Source: Sarcocystis neurona (Eukaryota; Apicomplexa; Conoidasida; Eucoccidiorida; Sarcocystidae). Taken from it: DNA of 64,000 bases. Position numbers and translations under genes: made by a program. Positions within the stretch are counted from its first letter, which is position 1; each line of letters starts with the position of its first letter. Where the stretch lies: positions 1,001,047-1,065,046 of the forward strand of contig KL647318.1 in the NCBI GenBank assembly GCA_000727475.1, written 5' to 3'. The notes beneath the pieces are model-generated. The model was not told where the DNA came from. It ran no database searches and saw nothing but the letters and a program-made list of their open reading frames with translations. This document shows positions 33,001-41,500 of this stretch, piece after piece.

Positions 33001-34362
33001 ATGCAGCAGCAGCAGGGGCGCATGCAGCAGCAGGTGGCAGTGGCGCCTCAGTCGCAGGAGCTGCCCCCGCCGGCGCTGCAGGGACAGCAGCAACTCTTCC
33101 TCCCGCAGGAGCAGGAGCACGGGGCCCCTGAGTTCCAACCGCAGGAGAGCTCCCAGCAGCAGCGGCAGCCGCCGGCGCAGCAGCAGCACAGAACAAAGCC
33201 ACAGCTTTTGAAGCAGATCCAGCAGCAGCAAAGTGGGGAACATAGCGGCTACTTCAGACGAGGGCGTCACAAGAAGGTGCTGCTGCTGCCCGACAGGAGT
33301 CAGCAGCACGAAGGAGGGCGCCAGCAGCAGCAACTGCCGTTCGAGCAGCAGCAACAGCAGCAGCGGCGGCAGCCGCAGCAGCGGCTCCCTCCGGAGCAGC
33401 AGCAGCGGCAGCGGCGAGACGAAAACGTACAGCAGCCGCTTTTCCACCAGACGTGCCAGCAACAGTCGCAGAGCCGGGTGAATCAGCAGCAACCTTTGCA
33501 GCCACAGCAGCAGGGACCGCCACCGCGGCAGCACCAACTGCTGCAGCAGCCGCACCAGCAACGACGTCAGCCATGCAGTCTTCAGCAGCAGCAAAGCCAG
33601 CAGCAACAGCAGCACACGAGGCAGCAGCAGGACCAGCACCTTCCCCACCAGCCACACCAGCAGCCTTGTCGAAATCCTTACCAGCAGCAGCTGCAACCGA
33701 ACCAGCCGACGATTCAGCAGCAACACCTCCTGCCGATCCTCCCTCCGCAGCCGCCGCCGTCACCTCCACCCCCTCCCCTGCAGCAGCAGCAGCCAGCAGC
33801 AGCTGCTGCTGCCGTGCCACCTCCCGTTTTTGCGGTGGGGCAGCAGCCGAGGCAAACACTGACGGAGCGCATGCCGGAGCTCAACGACCCCCGCAGACGA
33901 CAGCGTCCCCTATATCGCTCTCCCCCGGCACCGCAGCAACAGCAGCAGTATCCTGCTAGCACGGCACATTCTTCGCGTTTTTCGGCAGGTAACGCCCGCA
34001 CCATCCGCAGCAGTTTGCAGCGACGACCTCTGTCTTCTCTTCCCGAGCCGCAGCCGCCGCAGCAGCCCGCTTCTCCTGCGCTGCCCCAAGTGAGTAGACT
34101 TCAGCCACTGCAGGGGCGACAATACGAGCAGCAACAGCAGCAGCAGCAGCGGCGACCGAGGCAACCGCAGCAGGCGTCGCAGCAGTGGCCGGAAGCTGCG
34201 CCGGCCCCACCCGCTCCGCCCCCCCCCTTGGGTAGAGGCCTGCAGCGACGGCAGCTCCTGCAGCAGCCGCGGCGGGAGAGACAGTCGCAGCAACAGCAGC
34301 GCCAGCCTCTCCTGCAGCAAACACGACAGCCGTTGAACCGGCAGAAGCGCAGCAGCCAGTAG
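27061..34362 (+). CDS. candidate giant Gln-rich protein (3' part; ends unresolved)
   Basis: The first plus frame, open from 17932 to the TAG at 34360-34362, becomes convincingly Gln-rich from about 27.06 kb. Non-repeat islands support translation: PLDALAASLLAAFSSYDGS (28866-28920), IRFVYSYDAVAGGKFLAEE (about 29170-29220), VQQPLFHQTCQQQ (33430-33470) and a Pro/Gln-rich C-terminus. Between 30480 and 31990 the repeat strand flips to CTG and the frame turns Ala-rich with a poly-Pro run, so an intron or antisense exon is likely there. A motif matching AFSSYD occurs at 32792 in another frame, so frame changes or introns exist. No catalytic domain seen; large low-complexity nuclear or scaffold proteins of this kind are common in coccidia. 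A sequence gap at 29874-30286 interrupts it. Confidence 0.45.
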   Translation, partial: LLLDPHSLWLQQLLQQFQQTPRLQQQEQQQLLQQLQQTPRLQQQEQQQLLQQLQQTPRLQQQEQQQLLQQLQQTPRLQQQEQQQLLQQLLQSPRAQEQLQKPAGLQQNGGELLQHQTPQQVQQEEEQQLLQQQLRQGQQQQRWPAQGREQRQRVAEQQGGQQQTQQQHRCEEQQRLQQGELLQTLQPQHLVLPPLAADYILSNTEAANPRLLRRLEVSGSLAGSSSRNRHSSREGRSRSNVSRRAHRPRLLGSKSSSRWPSREEGGGGSRSPCSGNSSSFFDQSSSSTGLCRRRSIAGTQQMKGVVVCSSTPDEEKDAGHSRSREGSSSNSYTVQAVPGKGASAEFSLLVDAMELQRHSLQQQQESLYEQKQQQQHFYERGRRQALQEQQHHLYEKEQQQALEEEQQQHLYQQMRQQAFPEQPHQQPQEQEQQQRQDEQGHRQQQQRGNTGQQQAEKQQQEEEATRGQQPAEQQQPLKERQAQPERLQQQKKQQQEWRQEGLEQLLQQQRIQGRAPEELTMMQPALQQPGEQPFFQPDATKEKLLRMEEMRGPATAGEAAANSSGREAGGEEEIEEEQQLNEEQQQALLYVQQEVAATRRCPLDALAASLLAAFSSYDGSPLQQRQLEQQQQQQYSSSQQPYSNPQQQYSNPQQQQQQHERAQPYQGSTEEQQEPGEEQPGGSEASEKRQQVQQDRSGESPAIRFVYSYDAVAGGKFLAEEQQQRLLQQQQQQGPQQPPQQGKFRTVTQQQGQQHVQQQQERSQNRHDAQQQQQQQRSLDGVHQQQPAGVQQQQVLGLQQQPPEVQQQRLWAQALPHQQPQRQLRTHHQQQQQPRRLQQQQQHQRIASQRQVPPVHVEETLPQQKETQQPQQQHLFRRQPFPRFWQQNLQREQQSQRRELAQQQPLLLQQQPQQQQHSQQQQQHSQQQQQQLAAAAAXXXXXXXXXXXXXXXXXXXXXXXXXXXXXXXXXXXXXXXXXXXXXXXXXXXXXXXXXXXXXXXXXXXXXXXXXXXXXXXXXXXXXXXXXXXXXXXXXXXXXXXXXXXXXXXXXXXXXXXXXXXXXXXXXXXXXXXXXXXSQQQQHSQQQQQHSQQQQQHSQQQQQLQQQQQQLQQQQHSQQQQFQQQLLQEESICLCTGPLQSQDKSSLSGGPGAPGPSLGRLVAAESNVGETAAAAASRAAAAMPVERGVTGSDADPAAAAATSSAATCPAVAANFAALAQAAPAAADAAGVVAAAAGAAVGAAVSAACSAGSSLPTSAPPVAAALLGAALPRGAADAAGDPGAPGQSRRGQLLLRQLFRAAACGADMRLPTAAAACSLTAPTSGSRAAAAVVSAARAAMTAPAAAAPGEPFATSDAAPVSAGLAAASAAALGAPPPPPPPPPPPPLPAVAPAAGTTRDTGCLLFAGAAPSPSATALHGSYSAAASAVGPASAAGAAPAAGTASAAGLRHLPANASTRTHHRVASAAVAVLGPSAAAPPAAASQAAAESPLRRFGGLASTFAAGAGGCCSSAAAVAPPLFPGVPAAAGPPPATAACLSAAAVMAPPLVAAAAAAHPSAATSAARAASALSPLPSSAATAVAAAAAAQSLAPAAAASSQPLPAAAVAAGAVQSLAPATAVAAGGVLGTAVAVLPAAAASSAQAALQPRGRVTEWLQQATKKQQQQDGYRRKPEGASQQQAKQQPLQAQRQKLQEQVQQKKERGRTNELRPHSTLHQLQQDPASLQRKTQPQPTQQQPTQPQPTQQQPTQPQPTQPQPTQQQPMQQQPTQQHLTQQHLTQQRLTQQQPTHQRLPWARAAQEEQSLEQELQQQPTEDDALVVSKIPLLQQPHTLFQRQQQVGGWYVEQQQQQPVQQQQQNKQQEEQQQGGALTEDQRQQRGTPMQSTRKEVAEQQQLPLLSHRSKRSTRGGTPAACLQQLRQKLLQQPQPHAQPQPQNRGPHLLQLLQHSQRMQAAQQTLSLFQEQQQQQRTQQQQERMQQQQERMQQQQGRMQQQVAVAPQSQELPPPALQGQQQLFLPQEQEHGAPEFQPQESSQQQRQPPAQQQHRTKPQLLKQIQQQQSGEHSGYFRRGRHKKVLLLPDRSQQHEGGRQQQQLPFEQQQQQQRRQPQQRLPPEQQQRQRRDENVQQPLFHQTCQQQSQSRVNQQQPLQPQQQGPPPRQHQLLQQPHQQRRQPCSLQQQQSQQQQQHTRQQQDQHLPHQPHQQPCRNPYQQQLQPNQPTIQQQHLLPILPPQPPPSPPPPPLQQQQPAAAAAAVPPPVFAVGQQPRQTLTERMPELNDPRRRQRPLYRSPPAPQQQQQYPASTAHSSRFSAGNARTIRSSLQRRPLSSLPEPQPPQQPASPALPQVSRLQPLQGRQYEQQQQQQQRRPRQPQQASQQWPEAAPAPPAPPPPLGRGLQRRQLLQQPRRERQSQQQQRQPLLQQTRQPLNRQKRSSQ
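27091..27330 (+). repeat. 54-bp tandem repeat, 18-residue Gln/Leu period
   Basis: Four copies with 54-bp spacing (anchor CCRCGGCTGCAGCAACAG at 27121, 27175, 27229, 27283). The Gln frame reads LLQQLQQTPRLQQQEQQQ per unit. Copies are nearly identical, indicating recent expansion, and keep the frame. Confidence 0.85.
29809..30430 (+). repeat. 18-bp CACTCGCAGCAGCAGCAG array around a gap
   Basis: The His-Ser-Gln-Gln-Gln-Gln period is present on both sides of the gap; the array continues into it from each edge. Confidence 0.85.
29874..30286. other. assembly gap (413 N)
   Basis: N run inside the 18-bp array. Because the true length is unknown, frame continuity across the gap is not established. 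Confidence 0.98.
31172..31213 (+). repeat. CCTCCTCCG proline run
   Basis: CTCCTCC/GCCTCCG repeats give 12 consecutive Pro in the first plus frame, or Gly/Arg runs on the minus strand. It sits in the Ala-rich, CTG-oriented middle of the candidate Gln-rich gene. Confidence 0.8.
32236..32420 (+). repeat. CAGCCGACG short-unit array (QPTQ repeats)
   Basis: 12- and 15-bp units of CAGCCGACGCAG and CAGCAGCCGACG give Gln-Pro-Thr-Gln and Gln-Gln-Pro-Thr periods, later with Leu-Thr-Gln-Gln-His variants. All units are multiples of 3, so the Gln frame is preserved. Confidence 0.8.
32957..33032 (+). repeat. 21-bp repeat (QQQQERM)
   Basis: About three and a half units of CAGCAGCAGCAGGAGCGCATG. In frame in the Gln-rich frame. 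Confidence 0.8.
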
Positions 34363-36540
34363 CACGTCGCCAAACCACAAGCCGCATGTAGCGACTGCGG
34401 CAGCAGCGACAACGCCAGCAGCACTAAAGGCTGCTGCAGTTGCTGCAACGCAACACGTCACGACGAATCTCTTCCTCTACGCATCCCACAAGCGCCCCAG
34501 TTCCTCATAAGAAGCAACCAGTCAAACGCAAGAGGTCTGCGGTGCCTGCAGAGGGCAGCAGCACGAGGAGCAGCAGTTGACTCGGCGCTTCTGGCCAACC
34601 GCGCCGCCTCCTGTTCGAAGACACATCTAACAGAGCAACAGCAGCAATTCGACAGACGCTGCAGGCACGGGCTGCCGAGCGGCGAGCGTAGTGCACGGCA
34701 GTACGGCCACAGATGTTGCTGCCTCGATTTAGCACCGCGCGCAGCGGAAGAGTCTCTTACGTTGCAAACGCGCGGAAGCAAACGTGGCGGGGCAGCAAAA
34801 CTCAAGCCATTATTTCCTCGCAGCACGACGACAGCAGCAGCAGCAGCACGCATACCTGCTGTGGCTCTCGGGCAGCAGCCCGTCGCCACATATATATATA
34901 TATATATATATTGGTACGCACACGTGATTTTGAAACTGTTCTAGAAGGAAAGTGATAGTAGCAATAAGTGAAGAAAAGAGGAGCCTCTGCCACTACATCC
35001 GTCTCTCAAGAAGGAAGGCACGCTCGACAAAACAGGTCGTCCCAGCGAGGGAAGGGGTGGACACCGCTGCCACGCATCGGTCAAGAAGGAACACGTCGTC
35101 GTCTGCAGCTGCACGTAAACTCCTGCTGCTGATGGAGCCTCCGGCTGCCTGCTGCTGACGACGCACCATCACTGCCTTCTACTGTCCACCCGCCCTGCTG
35201 CGGTTCGGTAGTTGCTGTTGGAGCAGCCGGAGCAATCTGCGCTGCTGCTGACCGCGTCGTAACCCACGGACCGCATCTCGGAAGAAAAGCAGCACGGACG
35301 GGACGTCGCAGTTGCTTCAAACCCCACGCACCTGCTGCTGCATGGCGAGTCGCCCGGGCGACGTTGCCGCGTCCACGAGGAGTTGAGATGCTACTGCTGC
35401 TGCTGCTCCTACTCCCGCTCGACTCAGGTGCAGGTATCAACGCTTAGTATGCTGCTTCTGTAGATTAAACAGCAGCGGGCTTGGCGCCGCGTCACACTCG
35501 ACAGCTGCGGACTGCTGTTTGAGATAGAACAGCGACTGCTTGCTGAACAAACACCGTCAAGCGGTGCTACTGCGGCGGGCCTCCACGGCGCTGCTGGACA
35601 GCTCTGCCGACAGTCGCGTCCTTTCGCATGCGCAGCTCCTCACGCACAACGCAGCAAGAGGACGAGCAACACCCCTCGCCGCACCAGCACTTCCACACGC
35701 CCACCAACTGCACCAGGCAGCAACACATATGGGCAGCACTTGCAGCACATGTTCTGGTTCCCCCCACGCGCCGCGCCCAACGTGGAGCACCTGCACCAGC
35801 AACGCAGCAAAAAGCGCAGAAGGGTCACTCCGTAGCAGCAGAGCAGCAGCAGCGACAACAACCGCAGCAGCGCGATCTGCAGCACCGTCGTTGCTTCGAA
35901 GGTTGCCCTGGCGTCCTCTCATGTGCAAAGGAGTCGTAGTACCACTGCAGTAGTAGCGGCGCACACGATGCAGTTGCACTCCTCTCGCACACGGAAGCAG
36001 CGTAGCACGCCCAGCAGCAACAGCAGCAGCATAAGACGCAGGAGCCATAGCTTGGCGCACAGGCCCGGCAACAACACGGGCCCACGCCACGAAGGGGCAA
36101 CAGCACCGTGCGCAGCAGCGACAGCAGCAACAACAACAGCCACACCAAATGTCACCAAAATCTATGCACCAGGAAAACACACAGCAGGAATCTATGCAGC
36201 ACGAGTCTACGCAGCAGCAGTCTACGCAGCAGCACCCACACAACAGCTGCGCATACGGGAGAGATGACAGTCACGGGCCACACCTGCTGGCACAGCACGC
36301 CATCCAGCTGCACTTGACACCCGTGGCAGGGCACCAGCGCCAGCAATCGGCAGAGTACCTGCAATCCAAGCGACACAGATACAGCCTCGCTCGTTTACGT
36401 TCCGGTCGCTGCAGTGGCACTGACTTGCCTGGCGATCCCCCCTGTAGACCAGTGGAACAAGGAGTAATAACACTGGCAGCAGCACCTGCCATTCACGTTG
36501 TCCCTCCTCCTCGTCCTGCTGCTCTTCGCGACTTAATTTC
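34363..36540. other. moderately CAG-rich region, gene content unresolved
   Basis: CAG/GCA-containing sequence with less pure repeats than upstream. A 15-bp Gln/Ser/Thr unit (CAGCAGTCTACGCAG) recurs at about 36174-36236, read as QESMQHESTQQQSTQQ. A frame of 137 codons at 35540-35953 (Ala/His/Ser-rich) and overlapping minus frames are open. A TA tract at 34889-34911 suggests intron or spacer. No exon was fixed. Confidence 0.45.
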
Positions 36541-38553
36541 TAACACACTATTGCTGTTATTTGCAGCCGACTAAGCCTCTTTGAACGCATGCCCCCCATC
36601 TTTGCAGCTGGAATAGCAACAACAGCGAAATAACTGAAATCCTTGCGGTGTGTGCGTGCTCTGGAAACAGTTGGACAAGTCGAAAATAATAGAGGATTCA
36701 ACGAACAGTGCTTCCTGCATATTCTGCCTTTATCGCTGCTGGGTGCAAGCATCGTGAAGGACGTCTTCACTTAGCTTCACACATCTTTCTATGAATCTCC
36801 TTTTCATGTAAAACCAGAGAGGCACGCAATCCTCAGAGATGCACATGTATTTAGGCGTCCGTGAGTCCGCCTGTCCACCTCTAAGCATTCAGATGTTCAG
36901 TAAAGGATGTGGTAGCATGGGCAGATTTCTAAAAAAGTATTTGTGTCCTCTTTGCTTCCATCACTCCGTCCCAGCAAGTGCACCTATACATATACATATG
37001 TATATATATATGTGTATACATCTTGCCACTTTTTACAGAGGGTGCCATCTAGCTACGTACGTCTACCCGCGTACACTGAAGAAAAAAACCATGCAGATTT
37101 AGGAAGAAATGTACGCATGCCTGCTGAGTCGGCGCGCGTGCTGAGACAAACTGTGTACACATACATACGCGCGCTTCTCCGTAGTCACACGTATACTTTC
37201 ATCTATCTGGGAATATATTTTCAGAGCGAGACGGAGGGAGGAGGCAGGAGAGACAGGTCTTACTTCGGTGTTTACCTATGCAAAAGGATATCCGTGCCAT
37301 GCGCGTTAATGCAACTACACACGTATTTGTGTATAGACAACCGCGTGCGTACACCTGCTTTCTGTCTATACACGAGAAAAGAAGCCGCTGCACCTGCACG
37401 GAGGCACAATTGCTCCTTTTGCCTCCCGTTGTTCAACGGTGGCTGCGGCTTCCTGTGCGCCTTCACATGGAAACGTTTTAGACGTAATCCTTTCTGCGGT
37501 TGTTTCTGAGTTCTCGATGTTCCGCTTCTTCCTTGATGTTACGTCCCTGCCAAAGCAGTAAGTAGTACGGCTCCCCTGTCACTTGCGTATACTGAGAATT
37601 CTGAATTATCCTTTCAACCTTTTGCTCAACGAGGGGGTGTTCCGGCCAGCACTACGTAAGGACTTTACTGCTAGCCACGCATGCGCCTCATCTGGCGCCG
37701 GTTGCTCTGCTGAAGAGCAGCAGAACAGCACGTAACGCACACGGACGGATGTACGCGGAGAAACCAGCGTGCCAAATAGATTCCAGAATGGATGCGATAC
37801 AGTAATTCCGCTGGATATCCAAAATAGTAGCTTCTGCTGTTTAGAGAAGTAGTAGGACTTTTGGCACTTACTTGTGCTTTCACTCGTGCAATATACACAG
37901 GTTCATTTGCCTGCACACACACGCGCGTCCCTTTGCACGTATATGAGGACGGATACACGCATATGCACACACACACACACACACACACATGCACATAGAT
38001 ATACATATATATATATATATATATACACGTACACACGCGCATATATGACCTGTCCACATGTGAAGGCGTATGTCCTGCATAGACATATACACGAAACATA
38101 CCTTTTAACGTACATACGTACGAAGACACATATGTACACGTTTACCCACATAAGAACTCATGTGCACATGAATGCACACTCATTCACCTAGATGCGTGCC
38201 TGTACGAACGTAAAAGTGTATGGACACAAGTGGACGCATGTCTGTCCGTCCGTAAGTATTCTTTCGTTTCATGGACTTAGCCGGAAGGCTGCACACAAGC
38301 TGTCGTCCTTCGTAAAGACACACTCGTGGAGCCGCTTTCGAGTGCCTTAGTTTTTTCATAAACGCAAGTGTATTCGTATGTGTACTCTTCCACCTGCGTA
38401 CATGTTCAAAGGCTCGTACCTGGGTCTTGCTCAAACGAATATGTCCAAGTAAGGGAACAGGCGGCAAAGTTCCCACGCTTGCGATCACGCGTGGTGTAAA
38501 CTACCCGCGCTCTTAATACGCGTCCGTTTTTCTAGAGATGTACAGGCGTGCAT
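36541..38553. other. repeat-poor spacer with one (CA)n(TA)n microsatellite
   Basis: This is the boundary where CAG repeats stop. It holds AC repeats at about 37966-37990 followed by a TA tract at 38002-38024, and short ATACATATG motifs near 36985-37020. Open frames up to 188 codons (36943-37509) have no splice pair and unremarkable composition. No gene is called. Confidence 0.5.
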
Positions 38554-41500
38554 TCAACTTGAATACACTTCTCCGCGGTCCCAGCTGTGGATGCGCTTCA
38601 GTCTGGCACGGCCTCGTTTCTTGTCTCGTGCAACAATCTGCGCGTCCGTGGGGTCAAGTTTCTTTTCCATCTCTTCGATAACCGTAGGTCTCTCGCCCGC
38701 CGAACCTGGGCCGATCGTAAAGTTCTGCAGTTTTCTTTTACATGGTCACACATCACGTAGGTCTGTCCGCGATCTTGGTTCTTACCACTTGTTACTAGCC
38801 GGGCTTACAAAAAGAAGTACTTGTCTGGTACACATGTGGGTTGCTATCAGAGCCACTTTTACACAGATGACTTGACAACACAGAAGCATAATACTCCACC
38901 GTATCGACTTGCTGACTGGGAGCTCTTGAACGTCCTACTAACGGTCGATAGCAGTGGTAAAAGATCTTCGGGACGTCGTCGGACCTACATACTACGAACT
39001 AGTAGCAGACAATCTGCGTGTCGGCACCACCTACATAATACAGCAAATTTGAGGCGGCGAAGTATTACACACTGGTGCTGAAAAAAGTGTTGCTCTGTGA
39101 TAAGTTGTCTACCGTCTTCACACGTTACATTAGACGAAGATCCCCATTTCGGAAGAGTCGTTGACGCAACACTCATACGCACCACACGTAAGTTAGAGCA
39201 AGACATGAATAGTCAAAATTTTTGTGACTAGAACCTCGATCTTTCTCCCCAACATGGGGTAGAGCACATACGCTACCCGCAAAGGACAAGACACATATGT
39301 GACGTATGTGCAGTTCATACTTGCGCAGATGTGCCTGCATGGACAAGCACTAACAAATTACTGATAGAGACTTTGGGACGCTCTGAACGATTTTTCAAGT
39401 TGCCGTAAAGGGCAGAAGTGGCACTCGTCTGCCAGGTCTGCGTCAACTCTTAAGGAGACTAACTTAGGCGCACACGTGTAATACCAACTCACCACTAAGC
39501 ACGGGCAGACAACTGCAGACTGCGGAGATCAAAACACAGTGTGAATCTTTCGACGAGAGCACTTCATCAAACGAACAGCTGGTATGCACCGTAGACGTAA
39601 TACACACAGCCACGCCAGCCAACGACTTTATAGGTGATTTCCCACAAATTTTCCCCGAGAAAAGCTGCAGCAAGAACTACACGTGTGGCACCGTGTTCGT
39701 GGGAGAACACGTCCTTTTTGTGAACCTGCTGGGTTAACAGTCCTTCTGGGACGCAGGTTTACGAGGATTTTTGGGTTGCGATAGTTCGAAAGAGGACGCG
39801 TTGCGTGCCCGTGAACGCAGGCCCAAGAACTGAGCACACAGGAACGCTTTTGACACGACGTCTCTCTGGATTTTCAACTGCGCATTCAGAAAGACAAAAA
39901 AAAAGGCAGCCCTCATTTCCCCCAAAGCGACATGCAGCGTACGTACCCACGCTCGCGAATTCACGCTCGCAAATACGTTGCTATTTGCTCGCGCGTGTAC
40001 ACAAACGTGTGTGCCTTCCGCACTCTAGTGCACCGTCGGAAAAGGCAGCCTCCTTCGCTCCAGGAATCCTGCCTCAATGTGAATGTGGGAGATTGACATA
40101 TTTATGCGAATGTTTATGTATTATCTGCAAGCACTATCGCAACGAAAAAACAGCAAAACGCAGCGTTAAAATCTCCATGCCATGGCTCTCTTTTGACGAC
40201 GAGGGGTTTAATCCCTTAAAGCTGCCTCACGTTCCGTTTTCTCGCTTGAATTTCGCGCGCTTCACCGCCAACACAGTCCTCTGCGGCACTGGGTGCACAT
40301 CCCAGCCTTGTCGTATGTGTATTAAGGCAACGCCGCAGCCACCTGCTCATGATTGCTTACACACGTAAAGCTTGATTCATGCACCTGGAACGCACTGGTG
40401 GCTACAGCTAAGTTGCTGAAGCCATAAGCCCTTTCTGCGCTTGCCCACTTTGTTGGAGAAAAGTCTCAATCGTAGATTCAGGGATAAGTGGATGCGTCCC
40501 ACAGCGCATTCTACCTGCGGTGGTCTACACACGGACACAACGCACACCTTTACCTGTACGCGCCAGGATACACGTGCAACTGCACGTACACACATTCAAA
40601 CATGTTTCACTACGCTTACTGAAAACGTACATGCATTCAATCATGTCTGGCTAGAGCCCTATTTCTCTCTCAGGTTTGCCGTGAAATTCGTGGGCAAGAA
40701 AGATGTCAGAAAGCGGGGGAAATGCACACGTGTTAGGAACCGTAAACGAGGGGCCACGTTTGACCTCCCGCTGTTCGTCGTTGGACGAACACGTTTGCTG
40801 CCTAACTGTCAGCATGCAAATCTTCTCGGCTTAAAGGATGAGGTACACACCAGTGAAGATCGGCCCCCATTGATGTCAACTCTCCCTTCATGAAGACTCT
40901 ACCATACTTATCGGTGTAGACGCACGAAAATTAATGGCACAAGGGCGCGTAGAGAAACACAGGCAGCTGCGCTGTTACGTCTTCTTACGTACACTCGTGT
41001 ACACGCATACGTTGTGTGCGTTTGATGAAGAGGGCGAAGTTCCGCTGACAAGAACTGGCCGACGCTGGCAAGAAACCTGACATATCTGGCCTTCCACGGT
41101 GTTGCATAATTTCGGTCCAACACAAATTCGCACGCACTTTACCTCTATATGTGCACACGTATATTTACTGAAGAGCTCCAGAGTCCACACCATACTTGGT
41201 TCGCTGGCGATGGGCTGGTCTCCGTCCGTAAGTAGGCGCACGTACCTGTCCAAACACGCAAGTGGTGTAGCTGCCGTAAATGCTACACATGGCAGAAATT
41301 TGCGCAAAAGTATAAACTGTAGATCTGGAAAGTCGTGAAGGGGACCTTCACACGATTTTTAGGCACTACGGAAGAGGGTGACATGGGGTCCTTTTGTTCG
41401 CCGACTCTAAAGAGACTACGAATCTGCTGCGCTAGTTTCAGGCTAAATGCAACCACTCGCCTTCGTAGTTTCTTGGAATCTCGCTCTACATTCAGCTGTG

